Origin: Dromiciops gliroides
Lineage: Eukaryota > Chordata > Mammalia > Microbiotheria > Microbiotheriidae
Direction: 5' to 3'
Length of the DNA: 64,000 nt
NCBI RefSeq assembly: GCF_019393635.1
Contig: NC_057862.1
Coordinates: 244,895,941 to 244,959,940 of the forward strand
Below, in pieces: positions 46,716-56,109 of the stretch (position 1 is the stretch's first letter; each line of letters begins with the position of its first letter). Below the pieces are notes generated by a model, which saw only the letters and a program-made list of their open reading frames with translations, had not been told where the DNA came from and searched no databases. Both the position numbers and the translations under genes were made by a program.

Positions 46716-47090
46716 TGTTAAGGGTTAAAATTCTAGCTAGTCTGTCTAAAATATTTAATGAGTGGTCGCCAATAAATTATAAGCTTTAGCAAGAGTTAGA
46801 CTTTTAAGCATTTATTAAGGAGAATAAGAATTTGGTAAAGAGAGAGAGAAAGGTCTAGATTCCTATCTATTAAAGGGAGAGCGCCATTTCCTAGCTCCCT
46901 TCTCCGCCAGAGTCCAGAGGAAAGAGCCCGAGACTCCGCGCCAGTCTCTTCCTTCCTCCTCCCACTAGTCCGCGTCACTTCCTGATACCAAAGCACAAGA
47001 CTCCTGGTCTTGCCCTCAAAGACCTTCGCTTCATGGGCAGAACTCTTCTACAGTTAGTATCCAGCAGGTGGCGGTATTCCAATCGTTACA
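46716..47090 (-). repeat. 3' LTR of the minus element
   Basis: 375 bp, ends TG...CA. The polyadenylation signal (AATAAA on the minus strand, plus-strand TTTATT at about 46809) lies about 90 bp from the 3' end. A TATA-like 'tttaatagat' lies about 60-70 bp upstream of that signal. Confidence 0.93.
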
Positions 47091-47103
47091 GTCCCCCCTG
47101 TTG
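47091..47103 (-). other. Polypurine tract
   Basis: On the minus strand it reads AACAGGGGGGAC directly before the 3' LTR, the expected site and composition for plus-strand priming. Confidence 0.85.
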
Positions 47104-47647
47104 TTCCTCAAGAAGCAAAATGTTTCCTTGACGGAACAGTAAAAAGAATATAATAACTCTTGATAACTAATAATATGTTGAACAACAATATAGAAAAGGA
47201 AGAGAGGAAAGTTTTGTCCAGAGGGGCGATTTTTTTTTTGTCCTCATGAACTGACGCTTTGACATTAGTCTTGCAAAGGGAGGGCCTCTGCAGAGAATAC
47301 ATATTACAGATGGTGTATATTATAACAGAAAGAGAAAAAAAAAAAACAAAAACAACAAATCAAAACTGTTCATTTAAAGTCTCTGAAAGTCTTTTCTTAG
47401 ATGTCCTCTAGGTGTAGTCGTGGAATGGAAGTCTTTTCAGGGGTTGATGTGTGGATACTGGTAATCAGCCAGGAAATTTCCTACAAAATTGAGCTTAACA
47501 CAACTTTAAAATAGCTTTGTCAATAATCCCAAATCAAACAATGAAGTTCTCAAAACATGTCTAAGGGAATTCAGAATCTTAGTTGTTACACATGAAACAT
47601 ATAATAAAACAAAAATTAAACATTCTTTAAAATTATAATATTACTAT

Positions 47648-47660
47648 AGTCCCCCCTTTA
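47648..47660 (-). other. Second, internal polypurine-like tract
   Basis: On the minus strand it reads TAAAGGGGGGACT, about 560 bp upstream of the 3' LTR. It nearly repeats the terminal tract and is kept in the plus element at 54268-54280. Confidence 0.55.
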
Positions 47661-47714
47661 TGGAGGGTAATTGAGAAGACAATTGCTGCGATATTAATTA
47701 TTAAAAATAATTTT

Positions 47715-47978
47715 TTATCTTTGTTTCATCACTTTTTGCATCATCTGCCTAATTATCCTCATGCCATTATGAGAAATTAAAAATCTAATATAATTGGTAA
47801 CAGATGTCAAGGCCAAATTCAACACTGTATTTATCATGACACCTGAGATAATTATGGGGGTTACCATAAAAGAACAGAGAAATGATGGGATATGAGCATT
47901 CCCACACTTGAGCAGTATGTACTGCCCATACAGTATGCCAGGCTTAAAGAGGTGGATGGAATATATGGTCCATGCCAC
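47715..47978 (-). pseudogene. Unidentified 87-residue frame near the 3' end of the minus LTR element
   Basis: The frame contains a hydrophobic stretch of about 30 residues (around residues 35-60, 'SFLCSFMVTPIIISGVMINT') followed by a basic end. The same sequence is present but frame-broken in the plus element (53811-54077 region). Position and character are compatible with the remnant of an envelope membrane anchor, but I see no diagnostic motif. It could equally be a chance frame. Confidence 0.3.
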
Positions 47979-49491
47979 CGAACATATTGGAAGAAACTGA
48001 GTCAGACTTAATCAGATGCATGGGATTGAGATGTCCATGGCATCAGGCATATAGGAGGGAGCATAGAAGCCAGGTGTAGAAGTGAGATGGGTGGGAATCA
48101 ATACTTCCAGCCATCTGTACAATATTGTGGGGAAAAATAAAATAAAATATTAAACCAAGAGAATCCAACCTCAACATTTGTCAAAAGCCGTTCCCTCGGC
48201 CATACCTTGACTTCATGCATGTCTCCCCTCATGTGACAGTTCAGTGTCTGCTCTTGCATGTATTCCTCTGTGATTGGATGGCATCTTGGCCAACTGGCAT
48301 CTGATAACTCAGAATAAAGGCAATTAATGTCTTAAATGATAAGTTCCCATAATCCAAGTCTCATATGGATTTAAAAATTGAGGATAATAAATGATTGCAA
48401 AAAATGTGAATACATCTTGACTCAGAATATAATATATAATTATGCAACAATTTCAAATAATACCTTTTTTTTACTTAGTATACAATTACTTTTGTGAAAA
48501 ATCAGAACATATTTAAATACAAGTTAAAGCACAACAGAATCTCAAAGAAAACTTTTTTTTAAAAAAGAAAACTTTTACAAATGTTCCCCTCTTTTTTTTT
48601 TTTTGGAATATGCTTATCAAAAATAATACTTCTAGAATCAATTTACACTTGCCATGGCAACCAATTTGCCAGGGAAATGCTTTAAAGAGTTTGATCAAAT
48701 CAGTTGAGAAAAAATAACAAAAACAAATAACTCAGAATATGGGAGCACAATACTCCTAGAATTAACATTGTATAATAAAATCAAAACCATCTTGCAATGT
48801 TTCAAATTAGATAGACAAATGAATAGAAGAAAATACACATGGAACAATAAAAGACAATGAAATTCAAACTAAGGAAGTCTAAATGAATGTGAAACTTAAT
48901 ATTAATAAGAGTATTATAAAATATAAACTTGATCACATGGACTATAAAAAGCTTTTACAAATATTCTCCTTGTTTTAAAACTAAATATAAAACACAATCT
49001 CAAAAGCATGAAAATCTCTATGAAAATAAACCCATACCATAATTTCAAAATGTATATGTAATAGCATAGAAATCCTATGTAACCTCTGAACTGATATTAA
49101 TACTCTGAGTGAATTCAGAACACCTTTGATTCCAATATCTAAAATCCCCAATACTCATATCAATACCTTGCTGCTTACTTCTACATTTCTGTAAAATATA
49201 TACCCTTCCATGGCAAAAGAGGCAGAGTCTTGAACTATGTTGATTGTCATTCTTATTCAGCTTAAGTTTTTTCTTCTTTAACCCCTCTATATTGTCTGTC
49301 AGTCTTTTCACCATACAAATGCTTTATAAGATTACTAATTAAAGACAAAAGCAGGTTAGCAAAATTATGAACAAAACGAGCATATCTGGAATTTAAAGAG
49401 TTTTCTAAGATTGTCTCAAAAGCACAGCCAGGCCGGGGAAGGGCTGAGCCTGAAGCTGCAAATTGCAGGTAGAAAAAGTTGAGCATGCGCA

Positions 49492-49992
49492 TCAGATCTC
49501 TGGACTTCCCAGGCAGGGGAAGCAATGGGCTTTGGCCATAGGAGGAGTAGAGGGTGGGGTCTGGAGAGGAGGGGAGGGACCAGAGCAATTTGAATCAGAC
49601 TTGATTTTGAACTCAGGCCTGGATTCCTCTTCCCCCACTTTGCCTCCAGGTGCTAGGGGATTAAAAGCTTCTAGAGGGTGGGTCATTGCCTCCAGGCATG
49701 CAAAATTAGAGCAACCAATTAGTGTTAGAACTGGAAAAGCTGCGGGAATCTCTTCAGGTTTCTCTGAAAAAGCATGGTTGGGAGAGGGAGAGATATTTCC
49801 TTGTGTGAGTAAGTTGCTGGCTCTTTTAACAAAAATAAAAAGAAAAATAGAAAATCCACAAAAACAAAGCATTAACATGATCTTATCTCCCATTTGTCTG
49901 GTTTTAAACAGACCAAAATCAAAAATAGGATAATTAGGGAGTTTAAAAGGTCCATATCGAAAAAATTCAAAGAAAAAACACAGCCAGTACAC
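49492..49992 (-). CDS. Unidentified 166-residue frame beside the 5' LTR
   Basis: This is the longest frame in the element, starting about 100 bp inside the 5' LTR. Residues 1-35 are aromatic-rich. A hydrophobic segment around residues 37-54 ('MLMLCFCGFSIFLFIFV') could be a membrane anchor. The second half is proline-rich ('PSPPLQTPPSTPPMAK', residues about 138-153). The plus element keeps the same reading in two overlapping pieces (51957-52217 and 52254-52544) separated by indels. Position suggests a leader or gag-derived relic, but no retroviral domain is recognisable. Whether it is translated is unknown. Confidence 0.35.
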   Translation of the reverse strand: MYWLCFFFEFFRYGPFKLPNYPIFDFGLFKTRQMGDKIMLMLCFCGFSIFLFIFVKRASNLLTQGNISPSPNHAFSEKPEEIPAAFPVLTLIGCSNFACLEAMTHPLEAFNPLAPGGKVGEEESRPEFKIKSDSNCSGPSPPLQTPPSTPPMAKAHCFPCLGSPEI

Positions 49993-50074
49993 CAGTACTT
50001 AGCAGTTTAAAGGGAGAGGGAGGGGAAATTTCTTACCCAACCAGCAGATCAGAAGAAGACTGAGGGTTAGCTTT

Positions 50075-50092
50075 CCTCTTCGTGGTCAGCCA
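50075..50092 (-). other. Primer-binding-site-like sequence, minus element
   Basis: On the minus strand it reads TGGCTGACCACGAAGAGG, starting 2 bp after the 5' LTR. From memory, the 3' end of vertebrate tRNA-Arg (CCG/TCG) would pair with TGGCGACCACGAAGGG. The match needs a one-base insertion after TGGC but includes ten contiguous bases (GACCACGAAG). The identical sequence is present in the plus element. Confidence 0.55.
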
Positions 50093-50094
50093 TC

Positions 50095-50467
50095 TGTTAA
50101 GGGTTAAAATTCTAGCTAGTCTGTCTAAAATATTTAATGAGTGGTCGCCAATAAATTATAAGCTTTAGCAAGAGTTAGACTTTTAAGCATTTATTAAGGA
50201 GAATAAGAATTTGGTAAAGAGAGAGAGAAAGGTCTAGATTCCTATCTATTAAAGGGAGAGCGCATTTCTAGCTCCCTTCTCCGCCAGAGTCCAGAGGAAA
50301 GAGGCCCGAGACTCCGCGCCAGTCTCTTCCTTCCTCCTCCCACTAGTCCGCGTCACTTCCTGATACCAAAGACAAGACTCCTGGTCTTGCCCTCAAAGAC
50401 CTTCGCTTCATGGGCAGAACTCTTCTACAGTTAGTATCCAGCAGGTGGCGTTATTCCAATCGTTACA
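50095..50467 (-). repeat. 5' LTR of the minus element
   Basis: 373 bp, nearly identical to the 3' LTR. The visible differences are one substitution ('ggcgg/ggcgt') and four indels of 1-2 bases. Confidence 0.93.
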
Positions 50468-51501
50468 CTGACTACACTAAAATCTTGGACTATGTAAATC
50501 ACAACAAAATCTGGCAAGTCCTCAGAGAGATGGGAGTACCAGGTCATCTTACTTCTCTCCTGGGGAACCCGTATGAAAGCTAAGAAACAACAGTAAGAAC
50601 CGAACAAGAAACAACTGATTGGTTTAAGATTGGAAAAGGAGTATGACAAAGCTGTGTATTGCCACATAATTTATTTAACTTATATGCAGGAGACCATCAT
50701 CCAAAATTCTAGACCGGATAAATCAAAAGCTGGAATTAAGGCTGCTAGGAGAAATATCAACAATCTCAGATATGTAGATGATACCACTCTGATGGTAGAA
50801 AGTGGAGAGGAATTAAACAGCCTCTTGAGAAGGGTGAAAGAAGAGAGTATAAAAGATGGCTTGAAGCTTAACATCAAAAGAACTAAGATCTTGGCAATGG
50901 TCCCTTCACTTCTGGGCAAATAGAGGAAGATGAAATGGAAGCAGTGTCTGATTTCATTATTCTGGAGCTCTTTAAAGATCACTTGCATGAAATGAAAAGA
51001 TGTTTTGTTCCTCGGAAGGAAAAGCTATGGCAAATCTGAACAGAGACATCACCTGCTGACAAAAGTCTGTATAGTCAAAGCTATGGTTTTTCTAGTAGCA
51101 ATGTATGGCTGTGAGAGTTGGACTATAAAGAAAGCTGAGCACTGCAAAATTAATGATTTTGAATTGTGGGGCTGGACACTTTTGAGAATCCTTTGGACAG
51201 AAAGGAGATCAAATCAGTGAACACTTAAAGAATTTAATTCAGGCTATTTACTGGAAGGTCAAATACTGAAGCTGAAACATAAATACTTTGGCTACATAAT
51301 AGAAGACTGGGCTCATTGAAAAAGACCCTGATTTTGGGAAAGACTGAAGGCAAAAGGGAAAATGGATGGCAGAGGATGATATGGTTAGATGGAAACAACA
51401 AACATGAACTTGAAAAGACTTTGAGAGATAGTGGAGAATAGAAAGGTCTGGTGTGCTATGGCCCATGGGGTCATGAAGAGTTGCACATAACTGAACATTG
51501 G

Positions 51502-51858
51502 TGTAAAGATTGGAATAACGCCACCTGCTGGATACTTACTGTAGAAGAGTTCTGCCATGAAGGGAAGGTCTTTTGAGGCAAGACCAGGAGTCAGGAAGTG
51601 ACGCGGGCTAGTGGGAGGAGGAAGGAAGAGACTGGCGCTGACACTGGGGCTCTTTCCTTTGGACGCTGGCGGAGAAGGGAGCTAGAAATGTGCTCCTCCC
51701 TTTATTAGATAGGAATCTAGGCCTTTTTCTCTCTCTTTACCAAATTCTTATTCCTCCTTAATAAATGCTTAAAAGTCTAACTCTTGCTAAAGCTATAATT
51801 TATTGACGACCACTCATAGATATTTTAGACAGTTTAGCTAGAATTTTAGCCCTTAACA
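51502..51858 (+). repeat. 5' LTR of the plus element
   Basis: 357 bp, TG...CA, AATAAA at about 51760 in the context 'tccttaataaatgctt'. Confidence 0.93.
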
Positions 51859-51860
51859 GA

Positions 51861-51878
51861 TGGCTGACCACGAAGAGG
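51861..51878 (+). other. Primer-binding-site-like sequence, plus element
   Basis: TGGCTGACCACGAAGAGG, 2 bp after the 5' LTR, identical to the minus element. This conservation between two independent insertions suggests it is the functional priming site. Confidence 0.6.
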
Positions 51879-54267
51879 AAAGCTAACCCTCAGTCTTCTT
51901 CTGATCTTCTGGTTGGGTAAGAATTTCCCCTCCTCTCCCTTTAACTGCTAAGTACTGTGTACTGGCTGTGTTTCCTTCAAATTTTTTCGAATGGACCTTT
52001 TAGACTCCCTATTATCCTATTTTTGATTTTAGTCTGTTTAACCAGACAAATGGGAGATAAGATCATGTTAATGCTTTGTTTTTGGGGATTTTCTATTTTT
52101 CTTTTATTTTTGTTAGAAGAGCCAGCAACATACTCACACAAGGAAATATCTCCCACTCTCCCAACCATGCTTTTTCAGAGAAACCTGAAGAGATTCCTGC
52201 AGCTTTTCCAGTTCTAACACTAATTGTTGCTCTAATTTGCATGCCTGGAGGCAATGACCCACCCTCTAGAAGCTTTTAATCCCCTAGCACCTGGAGGCAA
52301 AGTGGGGGAAGAGGAATCCAGGCCTGAGTTCAAAATAAAGTCTGATTCAAATTGCTCTGGTCCCTCCCCTCCTCTCCAGACCCCAACTTCTACTCCTCCT
52401 ATGGCCAAGCCCATAGCTTCCCCTGCCTGGGAAGTCCAGAGATCTGATGCGCATGCTCACCTTTTTCTAACTACATTTGCAGCTTCAGGCTCAGCCCTTC
52501 CCCGGCCTGGCTGTGCTTCTGAGACAACCTTAGAAAACCTTTAATTCCAGATATACTCGTTTTGTTCATAATTTTGCTAACCTGCCTTTTGTCTTTAATT
52601 AGTAATCTTATAAAGCATTTGTATGGTGAAAAGACTGACAGACAATATAGAGGGTTAAAGAAGAAAAACTTAAGCTGAATGAGAATGACAATCATCACCA
52701 TAGTTCAAGACTCCGATTCTTTTGCCATGGAAGTATATATATTTTACAGAAATGTAGAAGTAAACAAGCAATGGTATTGATATGAGTATTGGGGATTTTA
52801 GATATCGAATCAAGTGTTCTGAATTCACTCAGAGTAATAGTATCAGTTCAGAGGTTACATAGGATTTCTGTGCTATTATATATACATTTGAAATTAATGG
52901 TATGGGTTTATTTTCATAGAGATTTTCATGCTTTTGAGATTGTGTCTTATACTTAGTTTCTAAAACAAGGAGAATATTTGTAAAAGCTTTTTATAGTCAT
53001 GTGATCACAGTTTATATTTTATACTACTCTTATTGATATTAAGTTCATATTCATTTAGATTTCCTTTAGTTTTGAATTTCACTGTATTTATTGTTCCATG
53101 TGTATTTTCTCTATTCATTTGTCTATCTAATTTTGAAACATTTGCATAGATGGTTTTGATTTTATTATACAATGTTAATTCTAGGAGTATTGTGCTCCCA
53201 TATTCTGAGTTGTTTTGTTTTTGTTATTTTTTTCTCAACTGATTATTTGATCAAACTCTTTAAAAGCATTTCCCTGGCAAATTGTTTGCCATGGCAAGTG
53301 TAAATTGATTCCCAGAAGTATTATTTTTGATAAGCATATTCCAAAAAAAAAAAAAAGAGGGGAAATTTGTAAAAGTTTTCTTTGAGATTGTGTTGTGCTT
53401 TAACTTGTATTTAAATATGTTCAGATTTTTTCAAAAAGTAATTGTATACTAAGTTAAAAAAAAGGGGTATTATTTGAAATTGTGCATAATTATATATTGT
53501 GTTCTGAGTCAAGATGTATTCACATTTTTTGCAATCATTTATTATCCTCAATTTTTTAAAATCCATATGAGACTTGGATTATGGGAATTTATCATTTAAG
53601 ACATTAATTGCCTTTATTCTGAGTTATCAAATGCCAGTTGGCCAAGATGCCATCCAATCCACAAGAGAAATACATGCAAGAGCAGACACTGAACTGTCAC
53701 ATGAGGGGAGACATGCATGAAGTCAAGGTATGGCCGAGGGAACGGCTTTTGACTAATGTTGACGGTTGGATTCTCTTGTTTAATATTTTATTTTATTTTT
53801 CCCCACAATATTGTACAGATGGCTGGAAGTATTCATCCCACCCATCTCACTTCTACACCTTGGCTTCTATGCCCCTCCTAATTGCCTGATGCCAGGACAT
53901 CTCAATCCCATGCATCTGATTAAGTCTGACTCAGTTTCCTCCAATATGTTCGGTGCATGGACATATATTCCATCCACCTATTTTAAGCCTGGCATACTGT
54001 ATGGGCAGTATATATTGCTCAAGTGTGGGAATGCTCATATCCCATCATTTCTCTGTTCTTTTATGGTAACCCCATAATTATCTCAGGTGTCATGATAATA
54101 CAGTGTTGAATTTGGCCTTGACACCTGTTACCAATATATTAGATTTTTTAATTTCTCATAATGGCATGAGGATAATTAGGCGATGATGCAAAAAGTGATG
54201 AAACAAGATAAAAAATTATTTTTTTAATAATTAATATCGCAGCAATTGTCTTCTCAATTACCCTCCA

Positions 54268-54280
54268 TAAAGGGGGGATA
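54268..54280 (+). other. Internal polypurine-like tract
   Basis: TAAAGGGGGGATA, about 555 bp before the 3' LTR, is the counterpart of 47648-47660. Confidence 0.5.
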
Positions 54281-54820
54281 TAGTAATATTATAATTTAAA
54301 GAATGTTTTAATTTTTGTTTTAGTATATGTTTCATGTGTAACAAAACTAAGATTCTGAATTCCCTTAGACATGTTTTTTGAGAACTTTCATTGTTTGATT
54401 TTGATTATTGACAAAGCTATTTTAAAGTGTGTTTAAGCTCAAATTTTGTAGGAAATTTCCTGGCTGATTACCAGCCATCCACACATCAACCCCTGAAAAG
54501 ACTTCCATTCCACGACTACACCTAGAGGACATCTGAGAAAAGACTTCAGAGACTTTAAATGAACAGTTTTGTTTTTGTTTGGTTTTTCTCTTTTCTTTTT
54601 TCTGTTATAATATACACCATCTGTATATGTACTCTCTGCAGAGGCCCTCCCTTGCAAGACCAATGTCAAAGCGTCGGTTCATGAGGACAAAAATCGCCCC
54701 TCTGGCCCAAAACTTTCCTCTCTTCCTTTTCTATATTGTTGTTCACATATTATTAGTTAGCAATAGTTATTATATTCTTTTTACTGTTCCGTCAAGGAAA
54801 CATTTTGTTTCTTGAGGAAC

Positions 54821-54832
54821 AACAGGGGGGAC
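54821..54832 (+). other. Polypurine tract
   Basis: AACAGGGGGGAC lies immediately before the 3' LTR. Confidence 0.85.
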
Positions 54833-55190
54833 TGTAACGATTGGAATAACGCCACCTGCTGGATACTTACTGTAGAAGAGTTCTGCCCATGAAGGGAACG
54901 TCTTTGAGGGCAAGACCAGGAGTCAGGAAGTGACGCGGGCTAGTGGGAGGAGGAAGGAAGAGACTGGCGCTGACACTGGGGCTCTTTCCTTTGGACGCTG
55001 GCGGAGAAGGGAGCTAGAAATGTGCTCTCCCTTTAATAGATAGGAATCTAGGCCTTTTTCTCTCTCTTTACCAAATTCTTATTCTCCTTAATAAATGCTT
55101 AAAAGTCTAACTCTTGCTAAAGCTTATAATTTATTGGCGACCACTCATTAGATATTTTAGACAGTTTAGCTAGAATTTTAGCCCTTAACA
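54833..55190 (+). repeat. 3' LTR of the plus element
   Basis: 358 bp, TG...CA, ending 'gcccttaaca' followed by TTGG. Confidence 0.93.
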
Positions 55191-55194
55191 TTGG

Positions 55195-55787
55195 CAATCT
55201 GAGAAATCTCAGATTCAGGGGTCTTCTTTTGGATCCCTGGGCTAGTATGCAACAGGCTTCCTGTGGAGACATGAACCTGGTATCCCTGCCCTGCTCCTTT
55301 TCTTAAGTCCTACATATCTGGTGATATTCATTTAGTAAGGTAATGAAAACCATGCTACTCAATCCCTAGTGTCTCTCTGACTGAAACATCAGATATAGGA
55401 AACCAATAAGATATTCTTAAGTGAGACCTCATACTTTGTAGAACCCCTGAATCTAGCCCACGGTACTGAACTCCCATTGGGGAGGGGCAGAATGAAAGTA
55501 CTCCCCTACTAAACTAGCAAGAGTGATGAGAGTTTTGTGTAATCTGGGTATTGAGCACAGAGAGTAGATAGCCTTTGCAAAATCTTCAATATTTATTCCA
55601 TTTGGCCCTAATATCATCACCCGTAAGACTCAGGCTAATTCAGTGTTTCTCTGCTGACATGTGGTTGTATCCTTGTCTCTCAGATTACTGAGATCCAGGT
55701 GTATCTCCTGCCTTGAATCCTTGTTCCCCTGACTCCCCTCTCCCCAACTTCCCCATCCCGTACCAGTGTTGTCTTCTGGTAGTCCTT
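55195..55787. other. Unassigned sequence
   Basis: No family or gene is recognised between the LTR element and the next SINE. Confidence 0.4.
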
Positions 55788-55800
55788 ATACCTATCCTTA

Positions 55801-56094
55801 GTGCAGCTAGTGGCTTCAATGGATAGGGCACTGGCCCTGAAGTTGGGAGGACCTAAGTTCAGATCTCACCTCAGGACACTTATTAGCTGTGTGACCCTGG
55901 TTAAGTCACAGCCCCAATTGCCTTAAACATCCAGGATCATCTCCAGTCATCCTGATATATGTCTTGCTGCTGGACCCAGATAGCTCTCAGAGTGAGGTTG
56001 CACAGTCTTTCCCCTCACTTAAATCCAATTCACTGCAAGTTATGACCTCACCTAGATGTCATGGTCCTCTTCCAGAGGATGAAGGACAAACAAC
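55801..56094 (+). mobile_element. SINE with a distinct long 3' tail
   Basis: The tRNA-like head 'gtgcagctagtggcttcaat' is followed by an unusual 3' half not shared with the other SINEs here: 'ccaggatcatctccagtcat', 'tgctgctggacccagatagc', 'aaatccaattcactgcaag' and 'gaaggacaaacaaca'. ATACCTATCCTTA / ATACCAATCCTTA (55788-55800 and 56095-56107) is the target duplication. It therefore has a different LINE partner from WSINE. Confidence 0.82.
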
Positions 56095-56109
56095 ATACCA
56101 ATCCTTATT

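Larger units (their letters stand above)
46716..50467 (-). mobile_element. Non-autonomous ERV-like LTR element, minus copy
   Basis: It is a complete 3752-bp element. The 3' LTR is at 46716-47090 and the 5' LTR at 50095-50467. CTGA (46712-46715 and 50468-50471) is the 4-bp target duplication. A primer-binding-site-like sequence begins 2 bp inside the 5' LTR and a polypurine tract abuts the 3' LTR. The 3-kb interior has no recognisable gag, protease, polymerase or envelope. Only a 166-residue frame beside the 5' LTR (49492-49992) and an 87-residue frame (47715-47978) stand out. A 4-bp duplication fits gammaretrovirus-like (class I) ERVs. The two LTRs show about one substitution and a few indels in 375 bp, so the insertion is recent. 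It lies within the RTE LINE. Confidence 0.9.
46525..51497 (+). mobile_element. RTE-type LINE, 5'-truncated, interrupted by an LTR element
   Basis: The left part (46525-46715) and right part (50468-51497) join across the CTGA target site of the inserted LTR element. Together they read as an RTE/BovB-like LINE from just upstream of, to beyond, the reverse transcriptase. The RT palm motif YVDD is visible in 'LRYVDDTTLM' (about 50768-50797). The C-terminal 'YGCESWTIKKAEH' block is at about 51100. The 3' end 'ggggtcatgaagagttgcac...aactgaac' resembles the tails of the RTE-tailed SINEs in the window. The endonuclease domain is missing, and stops and frameshifts are frequent. A second LTR element sits at its 3' end. 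Confidence 0.85.
51502..55190 (+). mobile_element. Non-autonomous ERV-like LTR element, plus copy
   Basis: A complete 3689-bp element of the same family as 46716-50467, in opposite orientation. LTRs are at 51502-51858 and 54833-55190. TTGG flanks it (51498-51501 and 55191-55194). The primer-binding-site-like sequence and polypurine tract are kept. The interior aligns with the minus copy from end to end and is equally gene-poor, so the loss of coding capacity predates both insertions. The LTRs lack a segment of about 16 bp found in the minus copy ('ttgtgctttggtatc' region), so they represent a different subfamily. They differ from each other by about five substitutions plus indels, so this copy is older. 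Confidence 0.9.

Noticed and set aside
50630-51220. Frames with YVDD as a functional reverse transcriptase
   Set aside because: They are RTE LINE fragments broken by stops and an LTR insertion, and the endonuclease part is absent.
46716-55190. A single large inverted duplication (one event)
   Set aside because: Each copy has its own 4-bp target duplication, the LTR subfamilies differ, and unique RTE sequence lies between and beside them.
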